Assembly (NCBI GenBank): GCA_949300485.1
Contig: CASGEL010000007.1
Location: forward strand, 116,938-180,937
Origin: an uncultured bacterium
Lineage (GTDB): Bacteria; Cyanobacteriota; Vampirovibrionia; Gastranaerophilales; Gastranaerophilaceae
Length of the DNA: 64,000 nt
Reading direction: 5' to 3'
Position 1 is the first letter of the stretch, and each line of letters starts with the position of its first letter. Both the position numbers and the translations under genes were made by a program. The notes beneath the pieces are model-generated. The model was not told the DNA's origin and did no database searches. It was given only the letters and a program-made list of their open reading frames with translations. This document shows, one piece after another, positions 42,820 to 52,496 of the stretch.

Positions 42820-42848
42820 AAATGTCCTCCTTTTGGGAGGACATTTTT
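42820..42848. terminator. Bidirectional terminator
   Basis: AAATGTCCTCC pairs with GGAGGACATTT around TTTTG, then TTT. Shared by convergent leuS and ferritin. Confidence 0.88.
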
Positions 42849-42881
42849 AATATGTTTTATTAGTTTAAAAGATTTATTGAA

Positions 42882-43391
42882 TTAGCCGATTACAGGAGCA
42901 ACAAATGTTCTTGTTGCAAGTTCTTTATCCAGCATAAATAAAGCTTTTTTGTCATCTCCGATAAGTTTTAAGTTAGCTAAAACTCCGCCGACATTTGATT
43001 CTTCTTCAACCTGTTCTTTCAAGTACCAGTCTAAGAAAGATAATGCAGCTCTGTCTTTAACTTCTTCGGCTACATCCATTAAGGCATTGATTCTTGAAGT
43101 TACATATTCTTCATGTTCTAATATTTGTTCAAATATTTCCAATGGTGTTGAGCCTTTTACCTCAGGTTTATCAATAGCTTCAAGTCTTACCTGAGCATTG
43201 CGTTCAAATACATAATCAAACATTCCCATAGCATGAGCTCTTTCTTCCTGAACTTGTACGTCTAACCAGTTTACAAATCCCGGAAGATTCATTTCTGCAA
43301 ACTTAGCTTTCATTGCTAAATATAAATATTCAGAATATAGTTCTTTGTTAATTTGATCGTTAAATGCATTTTCTAGTTTTTTATCTAACAT
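42882..43391 (-). CDS. ftnA: Bacterial non-haem ferritin
   Basis: Iron-storing 24-mer subunit. Ferroxidase ligands Glu17, Glu50 and His53 are in place (NKELYSEYLYL and QVQEERAHAM), plus later EHEEYV and EQVEEE. 169 aa. AAGGAG before the ATG. Thirty-five bases after the flavodiiron gene on the same strand, so the two are likely co-transcribed against iron and oxygen stress. Confidence 0.93.
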   Translation of the reverse strand: MLDKKLENAFNDQINKELYSEYLYLAMKAKFAEMNLPGFVNWLDVQVQEERAHAMGMFDYVFERNAQVRLEAIDKPEVKGSTPLEIFEQILEHEEYVTSRINALMDVAEEVKDRAALSFLDWYLKEQVEEESNVGGVLANLKLIGDDKKALFMLDKELATRTFVAPVIG

Positions 43392-43426
43392 AATTCTCTC
43401 CTTTTATCTTTTCACGCTTGATTTAA

Positions 43427-44635
43427 CTATAAAGACATTGTATCAACAATAGCTTTTGCTAATGCTTCTAACTCTTCAATTTGATTTTCTTTTAAAGTCG
43501 ATTTTAGAGAAACTTTGTTACCGATAATTTCAACATTTTTTAATTGAGAAACCAAATCGGTCATTAATTTTCCTGAAACAGGAGCCCAAGAACCATTTTC
43601 AATAATTGCAATTTTGCGGTTTTGAAGATTGTGGGCAACTATATCATGTAACAGGTTTTCCATTGAAACAAATATTCCGTTATTATATGTTGTTGAAGCA
43701 AATACAATATGAGAATATTTAAAAGCATCTGCAATTATGTATGATGCATCTGTTACTGAGGTATCACATATTTTGATATCTTTAACGCCTAATTCTGCTA
43801 ACTTGGCACCTAATATTTCTGCTGCATTTTGGGTACCTCCGTATACTGAAGCATAAGGTATCAAGACTGATTGGATTTCAGGTGTATAAGTTGACCATTT
43901 CATATATTTATCAATGTATTTGTCTAAATCTTTTCTCCAAATAAAACCATGAAGCGGACAAATCATTTTTATATCAAGTCCTGAAGCTTTTTTTAATAGT
44001 GCTTGAACTTGTGGTCCGTATTTACCAACGATATTTGTATAATAGCGTCTTGCTTCATCCATATATCTGTGGTCAAAATCAACTTCATCAGCATAAATAT
44101 TTCCGTCAATAGCTCCGAATGTTCCAAAGGCATCTGCTGAGAATAAAATTTTATCTGTAGTATCATAAGTTACCATAACTTCAGGCCAGTGAACCATCGG
44201 TGCAAATACAAATGTTAAATTGTGTCTGCCTGTATTTAATGTGTCACCTTCTTTAACAAGTATTATCTGATCTTCTGCAATTTCAAAATCAAAGAATTGT
44301 TTAAGCATTGTTTGAATTTTTGTGTTGCAAACAAGTTTTACATTTGGAAATTTTTTTAATAAAGAAGGAATTTCTGCGCAATGATCAGGTTCCATATGAT
44401 TAATAATAAGGTAATCCAAATTTCTTCCGTTCAATGCTTTTATAACATTTTCCATAAATTGATGATGAACTGCTTTATCTGCAGTATCAAGTAAAACTGT
44501 TTTTTCATCCAGTAATAAGTAAGAATTATAAGATACTCCGATTGGAACAGGGTAAACACCTTCAAATAAAGATAATCTTCTGTCATTTGCTCCGACTAGA
44601 AATAAATCTTCAGTAATTTTTCTTATATTATACAT
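43427..44635 (-). CDS. fprA: Flavodiiron protein (A-type FprA, O2/NO reductase)
   Basis: Reduces O2 or NO with electrons from rubredoxin or F420. The metallo-lactamase half has H80-x-E82-x-D84-H85 (INHMEPDHCAE), VHWPEVM, SADAFG and CPLHGFIW giving the full set of iron ligands; the flavodoxin half begins near residue 255. 402 aa. AGGAG before the ATG. Typical of anaerobes that meet oxygen briefly. Confidence 0.95.
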   Translation of the reverse strand: MYNIRKITEDLFLVGANDRRLSLFEGVYPVPIGVSYNSYLLLDEKTVLLDTADKAVHHQFMENVIKALNGRNLDYLIINHMEPDHCAEIPSLLKKFPNVKLVCNTKIQTMLKQFFDFEIAEDQIILVKEGDTLNTGRHNLTFVFAPMVHWPEVMVTYDTTDKILFSADAFGTFGAIDGNIYADEVDFDHRYMDEARRYYTNIVGKYGPQVQALLKKASGLDIKMICPLHGFIWRKDLDKYIDKYMKWSTYTPEIQSVLIPYASVYGGTQNAAEILGAKLAELGVKDIKICDTSVTDASYIIADAFKYSHIVFASTTYNNGIFVSMENLLHDIVAHNLQNRKIAIIENGSWAPVSGKLMTDLVSQLKNVEIIGNKVSLKSTLKENQIEELEALAKAIVDTMSL

Positions 44636-44714
44636 TTTCCTCTCCTATTTTTTGATTTTATAATACCACAAAGGGGTAAATGTTACTATAAATTGTCTTT
44701 ATTTCATTGTAGTG

Positions 44715-44762
44715 TTTATTTACAAGACTAAAGATATATTTAAGTTTAGTTTTGTAAATAAA
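44715..44762. promoter_or_regulatory. 18-base inverted repeat in divergent fprA/GGDEF region
   Basis: TTTATTTACAAGACTAAA (44715-44732) and TTTAGTTTTGTAAATAAA (44745-44762), 17 of 18 matched (18 if G-U), 12-base loop. Neither gene ends here, so it is not a terminator for a known gene; operator or RNA hairpin. Confidence 0.6.
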
Positions 44763-44824
44763 ATGTAAAATTATTAAAGTCATCAGTATAAATTGTCGAT
44801 TATATTATTACGATAGAAAGAGAG

Positions 44825-44845
44825 TTTATCAAACTTTATGATAAA
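44825..44845 (+). promoter_or_regulatory. Inverted repeat at the GGDEF promoter
   Basis: TTTATCA (44825-44831) and TGATAAA (44839-44845); the second arm overlaps a TAAAAT -10 candidate. GGAG follows before the ATG. Confidence 0.4.
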
Positions 44846-44865
44846 ATAATTATAAGAGGAGCTTT

Positions 44866-45531
44866 ATGGTTGAAAATATTGCAGAACTATCTTTTGATAT
44901 TCCTGATAGTGTTTTAGATGAAATTCAGCAGAATATTCAGAATATTATCAGAACTTTTGATGTTCCCGAAGAAAATAAATTGGAAGTTATTAATCAGATA
45001 AATTATATTTACACAAGAACAAAATATCTTTCTATAACTGATGAATTAACAGGGCTGGCAAACAGAAGATGTTTTGATACTACTTTGGAAAAAGAATTTC
45101 TGCGTGCTAAAAGATATAAAAATAAGTTAACTCTTGTAATGTTTGATATAGACTTTTTTAAACAGGTAAATGATACATATGGGCATCAATGCGGCGATTA
45201 TATTCTTAAACAAGTTGCCAATGCTGCATTGCAGACATTTAGAAAAACGGATACGGTTTTCCGTTTTGGAGGTGAAGAATTTGCGGTTATCTTGACAGAA
45301 ACAGATATAAATCAATCAATTATACCTTTGGAAAGATTTAGAAAGACTATAGAAACATTAAATTCATTTTATCAAAATCAATCGATCCATATTACTGTCA
45401 GTATAGGCGCGTACCAGTTTGAAGATAGTCTTGAGTCTAAGGAAGCATTTATCCAAAAGACTGACGAGGCTTTATATGAAGCAAAAAATTCAGGGAGAAA
45501 TAAAACAGTTCTTTTTAATAATTTCCGGTAA
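44866..45531 (+). CDS. GGDEF-domain diguanylate cyclase
   Basis: Likely makes cyclic di-GMP. Residues 1-60 are a short helical region, then a complete GGDEF domain: DELTGLANRRCFDTTLEKEF, FDIDFFKQVNDTYGHQCGD and RFGGEEFAV (GGEEF signature). 221 aa, no membrane segment, so cytoplasmic with the N-terminal helices as sensor or dimerisation part. No RxxD inhibitory site is seen before the signature. Overlaps the convergent gene by 17 bases. Confidence 0.92.
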   Translation: MVENIAELSFDIPDSVLDEIQQNIQNIIRTFDVPEENKLEVINQINYIYTRTKYLSITDELTGLANRRCFDTTLEKEFLRAKRYKNKLTLVMFDIDFFKQVNDTYGHQCGDYILKQVANAALQTFRKTDTVFRFGGEEFAVILTETDINQSIIPLERFRKTIETLNSFYQNQSIHITVSIGAYQFEDSLESKEAFIQKTDEALYEAKNSGRNKTVLFNNFR

Positions 45532-46729
45532 TTTTTATAATATTTTGGAATTTTAGCCAGCCTGTCACAACATGTTGAACATTATCTATTCTTATAACAC
45601 TTGCGTTTGGTGAAACCCCGGGTTTTACCCAGTTTGCAGAATTTGGCAAGCCTCCGGCCTGCTCTCCTGTTTTAACTTGAACCTTGCTTAGGAATATGCA
45701 TCCGATTGAGAGTGATTTGAATATTATCTTTTTCAGATTTTCACTATCTGTACAAAAATATATTGAGGATAAACCTTCCATAATTGTACCGAGGCTACAT
45801 GGTCTTATATTATCTTTAAATGCTCCAAAATAACTGTTATTTGTATTTGTAATTTGACTGCTTAATGTTGGAATAGCCATTTGTTCTGCATAGTTTCTTA
45901 ACACGATTTTTTCTTCCGGAGTAACAAGATTGTTTTGGAATAGTTTTTCAATGGTTAGTACTGACCAATGATCAAACGGAATATCTGCGTCAAGAGATTT
46001 TCTGGATTTTGCCAAGTATAAAACTGCTTTTTTTGCTGCATTTAACCATTTTTCCTGAGGATCAATTTCATATAAATACATTAATCCTGCTGCTGCTTCT
46101 CCAGGGTAAAATATGGCTTCTGCCTCTTTATTTATTGTTTTTGATTTTAAATCGTAATATGCATAAATATTTCCTTCTTCATTTTGGAGATACAGTAAAA
46201 ATTCTCCTAATCCTTGTAGAATTTTTAAATCGATTTCATTATCTTTATACAGATTTGATAATGCGCATAAGGCAACTCCTGCTGCGCCTGATTTTGCAAT
46301 AGGAAATTTTATCTGTTCTTCTTCAGGAATTGACAGAACTATATATTTATCTGTGCCAAGTTTTTTTACGTATCTGTCTATAAAATATTTTGATGATTTT
46401 ATACGTGCTTCTTTATATTTTTGTACTAAACCATACTGCTCATACATATACATTGAATATAAAGTGCCGGCATGGCGTAGGGAATTATAAATATTGTTAT
46501 TATAGGTTATTTCCGGGTCAATATTTTTTCTATATTGAAATCTTCCATCTTCCAATATATTTCGGTTTATATAATTCATTGACAGTGCAATTTCAGAAAA
46601 ATACGGCAAATCTTTTGTATTTTCATGAGTATTTTTTTTTGCATCTTTATAAAGTATAGATACAAAAATTGCTACCAGCGTTAAAAATATTATAGGTATA
46701 TATACTGTTGGAGATGATATATCAAACAT
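45515..46729 (-). CDS. Membrane-anchored alpha-barrel-like protein, unknown function
   Basis: An N-terminal hydrophobic segment (VYIPIIFLTLVAIFVSILY, residues 9-27) anchors a long, largely helical domain with repeated patterns such as AKSGAAGVALCALSNLY and PGEAAAGLMYLYEIDPQEK, resembling the helical (alpha/alpha) barrels of glycan epimerases, lyases or terpene-like cyclases. No firm family. The domain probably faces the periplasm. No ribosome site; -10 TATAAT ends 6 bases before the ATG. Confidence 0.7.
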   Translation of the reverse strand: MFDISSPTVYIPIIFLTLVAIFVSILYKDAKKNTHENTKDLPYFSEIALSMNYINRNILEDGRFQYRKNIDPEITYNNNIYNSLRHAGTLYSMYMYEQYGLVQKYKEARIKSSKYFIDRYVKKLGTDKYIVLSIPEEEQIKFPIAKSGAAGVALCALSNLYKDNEIDLKILQGLGEFLLYLQNEEGNIYAYYDLKSKTINKEAEAIFYPGEAAAGLMYLYEIDPQEKWLNAAKKAVLYLAKSRKSLDADIPFDHWSVLTIEKLFQNNLVTPEEKIVLRNYAEQMAIPTLSSQITNTNNSYFGAFKDNIRPCSLGTIMEGLSSIYFCTDSENLKKIIFKSLSIGCIFLSKVQVKTGEQAGGLPNSANWVKPGVSPNASVIRIDNVQHVVTGWLKFQNIIKITGNY

Positions 46730-46735
46730 ACACTA

Positions 46736-46741
46736 ATTATA
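46736..46741 (-). promoter_or_regulatory. -10 element of the anchored barrel gene
   Basis: TATAAT 6 bases before the ATG at 46729, no Shine-Dalgarno and a poor -35; leaderless geometry. Confidence 0.5.
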
Positions 46742-46793
46742 ACAGAGTAAATAAAATATATAATAAAGCATTTGTATGATTTTTATATAAAAA

Positions 46794-46819
46794 AGAACCT
46801 CCTATTTTTAGGAGGTTCT
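46794..46819 (-). terminator. Terminator of the foldase gene
   Basis: AGAACCTCC and GGAGGTTCT around an 8-base loop; on the minus strand six T follow. Confidence 0.92.
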
Positions 46820-46830
46820 CTGTTACTTAA

Positions 46831-47988
46831 TTATTTTTTTGACTTATCTGTTTGATTCTTTTTAGTCTGTTCTTTTATTTTAGTGGCAGCTCCGCCGGTT
46901 GCATCATCAACTTGTTTGCTTAATTTCTTTTGGATTTCTTCTGGATTATATTTGTCATCCATATATTCAATTTTGGCTTTTTTCTTGGCTGATGAAGTCA
47001 ATTTGTCTAAAGCTTGAATTTGTTTTTCATTTGTTAAGTAATCTTTAATTCCTGATTTTGCTTTTTCATATGGTGTAACCATTGGTTCTCTTCTGTCTTG
47101 AACAAAGATAATGTGATACCCATATGGAGTTTTAACAACATCTGACACAGTATTTGGTTTTAAGCTGAATGCAACTTTTGAAAATTCAGGAACCATTTGT
47201 TCTTTTGCAAAGAAGCCTAAATCTCCGCCAATTTTGGCGCTACCCGGATCTTCTGAATATTTTTTAGCATATTCTGCAAATTTTGAACTGTCAGCTTTTA
47301 GTTCTTTATCTAATTTGTCAGCTAAAGCTTTCTTTTCAGTCATAATTTTTTCAACTTGAGCCTTTAAATCTTCATTTGAAATTTCTTTTTTAGATTTAGA
47401 TTTAATATCTTCACCGAGTTGATATTCATTTGCTGAGATTAAAATGTGAGATGCTCTTACCTGTTGCGGATTTTTAAAGTTATCTGGATTTTTTTTGTAA
47501 AAATCTTCGCATTCTTTATCGCTTACTGTAATTTTACCGACAGAGTTTGCAAGTTTTTGCATTTTTACTTGATTTTTGACATCATTTCTAAAATCATTAA
47601 CACTTATACCATTTTGTTTTAGAACATTCATAAGCTGTTCTTTACCGCCCATTTGATCCATAATTTCTTTCAGGGCTTGGTCAACATCTTTGTTTGTAAC
47701 TTTAATACCACGAGCATCAGCTTCCTGATTCAACAATTCTTGTATAATTAATTGGTTAATAACTTGTTGTTCCATCATTAAATATAAGAAACCATCTTGA
47801 TTACCCTTTAAATCACCAATTTTGCCAAATGGAGATTGTGCAATACTTTTGTTTATTAATTCATCATACTGAGCTTGAGTAATTGCTTTGTCATTAATTT
47901 TGATAATTGCATTTTGGTCTTTAATACCGCAACCGGTGAATAACAATGCTGATACAGCCAGTGTTACCAGTAATTTTGATCCTTTCAT
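46831..47988 (-). CDS. Lipoprotein peptidyl-prolyl isomerase (PrsA/SurA-like)
   Basis: Folding catalyst at the outer face of the membrane. Lipobox LFTG-C20 (signal peptide MKGSKLLVTLAVSALLFTGC), a SurA-N-like helical region (residues 40-170), and a parvulin domain RASHILISANE ... GGDLGFFAKEQMVPEFSKVA and TPYGYHIIFVQDRR. The last 45 residues are basic and low-complexity. 385 aa. GAGGG before the ATG. Downstream of mfd by 20 bases, so possibly co-transcribed. Confidence 0.88.
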   Translation of the reverse strand: MKGSKLLVTLAVSALLFTGCGIKDQNAIIKINDKAITQAQYDELINKSIAQSPFGKIGDLKGNQDGFLYLMMEQQVINQLIIQELLNQEADARGIKVTNKDVDQALKEIMDQMGGKEQLMNVLKQNGISVNDFRNDVKNQVKMQKLANSVGKITVSDKECEDFYKKNPDNFKNPQQVRASHILISANEYQLGEDIKSKSKKEISNEDLKAQVEKIMTEKKALADKLDKELKADSSKFAEYAKKYSEDPGSAKIGGDLGFFAKEQMVPEFSKVAFSLKPNTVSDVVKTPYGYHIIFVQDRREPMVTPYEKAKSGIKDYLTNEKQIQALDKLTSSAKKKAKIEYMDDKYNPEEIQKKLSKQVDDATGGAATKIKEQTKKNQTDKSKK

Positions 47989-48007
47989 TTACTAAATCCC
48001 TCTCTTT

Positions 48008-51000
48008 TTAGTATTCATGACTAACTTTATATATATAATAAAACAAATCTGTTAAAATGTTAAAAACTTCATTAAAATTTACATACGACGTATCCAAAAT
48101 TAAGATAGAAACTCCTTCTGTACATGTTTTTGGAGCCTGTGTAAACTGTATTTTTTTTGAAAGGTTATGCGGCAGAACTTTTTGAATCATATTCCATTCC
48201 GGTTTTGAATATGGTGTGTAAATTCTTATACAATTTTGAACTTCACGTATTGCTGAAATTTTAACTTCTGTAGCAGAAAGTCTTAGCCTTATCAATTTTA
48301 TCAAATTTTCTACACTTTCCGGTGGTTTGGCAAATCTATCTACCCATTCTTCTACAATATAATCCAGTTCAACTGAGGTTTTTACATCCGCCAGCCGTTT
48401 ATATTCAATCATTTTTTGTTCGGCTGAACCGACCCATTCATCAGGAATATAAGCTGTTACGTTTATATCAACTATTGTCGGGTTTGTTTTGTTGACTTTT
48501 TCTCCTTGAAGTTCATGTACAGTTTCTTCTAATAGTTCGCAATATGTATCAAAACCTACATTTATCATATGTCCATGTTGTTTTGTACCTAAAATATTTC
48601 CAACACCTCTTATTTCAACATCCCTTAATGCTATTTGGTATCCGCTTCCGAGTGTTGTAAATTCTTTTATTGCTTTCAGACGGTTAACTGCATCTTCAGT
48701 TATTTCTTTACATTTTTTGTAGAAACAGTAGCAATAGGCCTGACGTTGAGAGCGGCCTACACGTCCTCTCAATTGATAAAGCTGAGCCAGACCGAATCTG
48801 TCTGCATCATGGATAATCATTGTATTTGCATTAGGTATATCTATACCGTTTTCAATAATTGTAGTGGCAAGAAGAATATCATATTCATGGTTTGAAAAAT
48901 CAATAATAACCTCTTCCAATTGTTTATCGTCCATTTGGCCATGACCAACAGCAATACGAGCATTTGGAACTATTTTTTGTAATTGATTTTTAAATTCCTG
49001 AATGGTTTCGACCCTGTTATATAAGTAGAAAACCTGTCCTTCTCTATCAAGTTCATGGGTTATGGCATTTTTGACCATATTTTCATTCCATTCGCCGACA
49101 TAAGTTTTTATTGGCAGTCTGTTTTTAGGCGGAGTATTTATTACAGACATATCTTTAATCCCAGATAAAGACATATAAAGAGTTCTTGGGATAGGTGTTG
49201 CAGACATTGAAATTATATCAATATTTTCTCTTAGTTGCTTTAGTTTTTCTTTATGCCTTACTCCAAAACGGTGTTCTTCATCAATTACTAATAAACCCAA
49301 ATCTTTGAATACAATATCTGATTGTAAGAGTCTGTGAGTTCCTATTACAACGTCACATTTGCCTGTTGCAAGATTTTTCACTGTTTCATGCTGTTCTTTT
49401 TTTGTTCTGAATCGTGATAATAATTCTACGTCAACCCCGAAAGGTTTAAATCGTTCTGTAATTGTTTGAAAATGCTGAAATGCTAAAATAGTTGTAGGTA
49501 CAACAACTGCAACTTGTTTTCCGGAGGTTACTGCTTTAAAAATTGCTCTCATTGCAACTTCTGTCTTTCCAAAACCTACATCTCCGCATATAAGTCTATC
49601 CATAGGATATTCGGATTCCATATCCGTTTTAACCTGTTCGATTGCTTTTAATTGATCAGGAGTTTCTACAAATTCAAATGCTTCTTCCATCTCAATTTGC
49701 CAATTGGTGTCGGGCAAAAATTGGATACCTTTTTGCATTTTTCGTCTTGCATATAATCTAAGTAAATCATATGCTACAACCTCAACCTCTTTTTTTACTC
49801 TAGCTTTTGTGTTTTCCCAATCTCTTCCGCCCATTTTTGAAAGTTTTGGTTTAATATTGCCTGAGCCTCTGTATCTGCATAAAAGGTTTATTTGTTCTGC
49901 CGGGATGTGAAGTTTATCTTTATTGGCATATTCTATTGTCAGATAATCTTTTAACTGGCCGTCAATTTCCTGTTTTGTAAGTCCTTTATATATCCCTAAT
50001 CCATGAATTGTATGAACAACAAATTCTCCGGGTTTTATGTCATTTATGTTTTCTATATATTCAGGTTTTTCTTTAAAGTAAGATTTTTTGGTTGTTGTAA
50101 TTTCTTTAGAACGTTTGTTAAACAGTTCCCTATCTGTCATTATAATTGTTTTAAAATCTTCCAGAATACAGCCGCCAAGAACAATACTTTCTGAAAATTC
50201 AACTGTGAAAATGTCTTTTTCTTTTAAAATTTCTTTGACTCGTTCAGGATAATCTGTTGCAATGATAATATTGTAATTTTTATGTTCAAGTATGAAATTT
50301 GTGATTAAATCTATATCCGCTTCAAAATTTCTTAACGGCTGAGAATCAAATTCAACGAGGTTTTCCATATATCCGTCAATAAAATTATTTAAACCTATTT
50401 TGATAAAATAAGAGGTCTTTCGTATGAATTCTTCATACGTGTAATGATTGTTCCCGTCTATTCTTTTTATCAGTCCGAGTTTTAAATTTTCTTCAAGCTG
50501 TTTGTTAAAATTATCATCTATAAATTCGTATTTTGAAAAGATTTCCGCAGTTTCGTCAAATACTAAAATATAATCTTCAAGATAATCAAGAATGCTTACA
50601 AGGTTACTGTTGAAATAATTCTGGTAAACTTCTATTCCTTCAAAGTATGAAGCATCAGGAACGGCATCTTCATTATTTTCAAGAATTTCTTTTTGCAGTT
50701 GCTGGAGAATTTGTTGTTTTCCATCAAGAGAGAATTTATATATAGGTAAAATACTTGCTTCTTTTATTTTTTCAATTGATTTTTGGGTTTCATTATTAAA
50801 GTATCTGATATCAACAACTTCATCTCCCCAGAGTTCTATTCTCACAGGATTGTCATCAAGTGAAAAGATATCAGCAATATCTCCTCTTATACTAAATTCT
50901 GCAATATCATTTACCATTGTTGATTTTTTGTATCCTAAATCAACAAGTTTTTGTGCAAGTTCTTTTAAATCCAGAGTGTCGCCGATTTTGATTTTAATAC

Positions 51001-51394
51001 TGTGTTGTTTTAAAAATTCTTCGTTTGGGAATTTTTCCAGCAGAGATTTGACGGGACTGATAACAATATCAGGCCGAGTTTTCAATATTTTTAATTGTTC
51101 GGCATAATCATACAGGTTAGGTGTGATTGTTTCATACATTGAAATGTTTTGAAACGGGAAAATTTCAGATTTTATATTGAATGCACTCATTAAATCACTT
51201 TGGTATTTTAAGGCATTTTGTTCTGAGGAGGTTATAAAAAGGATTTTTTTCTTTGAATATTGTTTAATTTTAGTTATGAGAAAAATACGCAATAAAGAAG
51301 TTAATCCTGTAATTGCGAAAGATTTTCCTTGTTTGACATTAAGTCTGAAATCCTCAAAACTTGTTGAAATATCATCAGTGTTTATTGTAAACAT
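48008..51394 (-). CDS. mfd: Transcription-repair coupling factor
   Basis: Removes stalled RNA polymerase and recruits UvrA. UvrB-like N-terminal part, RNA-polymerase-interaction (CarD-like) domain around residues 470-540 (PGEFVVHTIHGLGIYKGL), translocase with Walker A GDVGFGKTEVAMRA, VIDEEHRFGVRHKEKL, SATPIPRTLYMS and the RID/C-terminal motif. About 1128 aa from 51394. The annotated open frame begins 18 bases upstream at a TTG, but that region is the -10 element, so ATG 51394 (MFTINTDD) is used. Confidence 0.95.
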   Translation of the reverse strand: MFTINTDDISTSFEDFRLNVKQGKSFAITGLTSLLRIFLITKIKQYSKKKILFITSSEQNALKYQSDLMSAFNIKSEIFPFQNISMYETITPNLYDYAEQLKILKTRPDIVISPVKSLLEKFPNEEFLKQHSIKIKIGDTLDLKELAQKLVDLGYKKSTMVNDIAEFSIRGDIADIFSLDDNPVRIELWGDEVVDIRYFNNETQKSIEKIKEASILPIYKFSLDGKQQILQQLQKEILENNEDAVPDASYFEGIEVYQNYFNSNLVSILDYLEDYILVFDETAEIFSKYEFIDDNFNKQLEENLKLGLIKRIDGNNHYTYEEFIRKTSYFIKIGLNNFIDGYMENLVEFDSQPLRNFEADIDLITNFILEHKNYNIIIATDYPERVKEILKEKDIFTVEFSESIVLGGCILEDFKTIIMTDRELFNKRSKEITTTKKSYFKEKPEYIENINDIKPGEFVVHTIHGLGIYKGLTKQEIDGQLKDYLTIEYANKDKLHIPAEQINLLCRYRGSGNIKPKLSKMGGRDWENTKARVKKEVEVVAYDLLRLYARRKMQKGIQFLPDTNWQIEMEEAFEFVETPDQLKAIEQVKTDMESEYPMDRLICGDVGFGKTEVAMRAIFKAVTSGKQVAVVVPTTILAFQHFQTITERFKPFGVDVELLSRFRTKKEQHETVKNLATGKCDVVIGTHRLLQSDIVFKDLGLLVIDEEHRFGVRHKEKLKQLRENIDIISMSATPIPRTLYMSLSGIKDMSVINTPPKNRLPIKTYVGEWNENMVKNAITHELDREGQVFYLYNRVETIQEFKNQLQKIVPNARIAVGHGQMDDKQLEEVIIDFSNHEYDILLATTIIENGIDIPNANTMIIHDADRFGLAQLYQLRGRVGRSQRQAYCYCFYKKCKEITEDAVNRLKAIKEFTTLGSGYQIALRDVEIRGVGNILGTKQHGHMINVGFDTYCELLEETVHELQGEKVNKTNPTIVDINVTAYIPDEWVGSAEQKMIEYKRLADVKTSVELDYIVEEWVDRFAKPPESVENLIKLIRLRLSATEVKISAIREVQNCIRIYTPYSKPEWNMIQKVLPHNLSKKIQFTQAPKTCTEGVSILILDTSYVNFNEVFNILTDLFYYIYKVSHEY

Positions 51395-51401
51395 ATATAA
51401 T

Positions 51402-51407
51402 ATTATA
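51402..51407 (-). promoter_or_regulatory. -10 of mfd, leaderless geometry
   Basis: TATAAT ends 7 bases before the ATG; no Shine-Dalgarno sequence and no good -35. Confidence 0.55.
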
Positions 51408-51421
51408 GCCAAAAAGAGAAT

Positions 51422-52354
51422 TTATGCTATCTTTTGATTTTTTTCATGTATTACTTCAATCATGTCTTTAAGTACTTGATTGTACGGAGTTGGAATGTTA
51501 TGTTTTTCTCCGAATTTAATAATTGTGCCTGCAAACATCTCAACTTCGGTTTTTCTGCCTGCTTCTACATCTTGAAGCATTGATGTTTTGCCTTCCGGAA
51601 TCATTTTGTCAAAAATACTTAAAGCTTCATCTATCATTTTGTCTGTATTTTGAACACCTTCCGCTTTTGCTATTGCTTGAACTTCTTTCATAATTTTTTG
51701 AGAAAATTCCATAAACTTTTTGTTTGATTGCATATCGCCAAAGGTCATTTTTAGGATTGCTGAAGGTTGATTAGAACTTACATTTAACATATATTTGAGC
51801 CAATAAGCATGAAGCATATCTTCGGGTATTTTGTAATCAATTCCTACTTTATCAAAAAATTTTTTTACGATTTCAATATCTTCAATATCTGTTTTTGTTT
51901 TATCTTTAATTCCGTAAACGATTGTTCCGTTTCCGTCATGAATGATACTATTTCCTTCTCTCATTGCACTGTGTCCGATAAAGTATGAAATCAAAACATG
52001 TTTCCATCCGTATTTTTCTGCAATAATTTCTTCACTGGTTACTCCGTTTAAAAGAGAAATAATAATAGTATCATTTTTCACAAAATTTTTAATATTTTTA
52101 ATTGCGTCTGATAATCCATCAAATTTAGTTGCTATAATTATCAGATCGGCTTTAAAATTTTTATTGTCAGGTAATATGTAATTTAGATTAAGAGGTTTTT
52201 TGTTAAAAATTTTGGGATTTTTTGTATATTTTTCTAACCTGTCTGGATCAACTAATACTCTTAGTTTTTCACTATTATATTCGTTAATTTTATTTGCATA
52301 TATTGCCCCGATTGCCCCTATCCCACATATTATAACATTTTCTATATCTCTCAT
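51422..52354 (-). CDS. 2-dehydropantoate 2-reductase family protein
   Basis: NADPH-dependent ketopantoate reductase fold (PanE/ApbA). Rossmann motif CGIGAIGAIYA (residues 10-20), LLNGVTSEEIIAEKYG, HAYWLKYMLNVSSNQPSAIL with the conserved Lys/Asn/Ser, and SMLQDVEAGRKTEVEMFAG at the C-terminal substrate site. 310 aa. It supplies pantoate for CoA if it is PanE; other members act on different 2-oxo acids, and no panB/panC is near, so the symbol is withheld. Confidence 0.85.
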   Translation of the reverse strand: MRDIENVIICGIGAIGAIYANKINEYNSEKLRVLVDPDRLEKYTKNPKIFNKKPLNLNYILPDNKNFKADLIIIATKFDGLSDAIKNIKNFVKNDTIIISLLNGVTSEEIIAEKYGWKHVLISYFIGHSAMREGNSIIHDGNGTIVYGIKDKTKTDIEDIEIVKKFFDKVGIDYKIPEDMLHAYWLKYMLNVSSNQPSAILKMTFGDMQSNKKFMEFSQKIMKEVQAIAKAEGVQNTDKMIDEALSIFDKMIPEGKTSMLQDVEAGRKTEVEMFAGTIIKFGEKHNIPTPYNQVLKDMIEVIHEKNQKIA

Positions 52355-52363
52355 AACATTTTA

Positions 52364-52372
52364 ATTTTAGCA
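52364..52372 (-). promoter_or_regulatory. Extended -10 of the ketopantoate reductase homologue
   Basis: On the minus strand TG-C-TAAAAT, ending 9 bases before the ATG 52354. Near-leaderless; no ribosome site. Confidence 0.5.
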
Positions 52373-52453
52373 CAATATATTTTTTATATTAATATTTTTT
52401 ACATTTTCTTAATTCGAAAGCAATTTTGTATAAAATAAACTTTTTATATAAAT

Positions 52454-52484
52454 ATATAGTAGTGTGTGTAAATATAGTAGTGTG
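52454..52484 (+). repeat. Direct repeat upstream of the HD-domain gene
   Basis: ATATAGTAGTGTG at 52454-52466 and again at 52472-52484, 18 bases apart. Probable regulator binding site close to the gene start. Confidence 0.5.
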
Positions 52485-52496
52485 GTTTAAGGTGGA

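Noticed and set aside
48306..48314. Another TTTTCTACA box inside mfd
   Set aside because: A single copy inside a coding region; such a 9-mer is expected by chance in AT-rich sequence.
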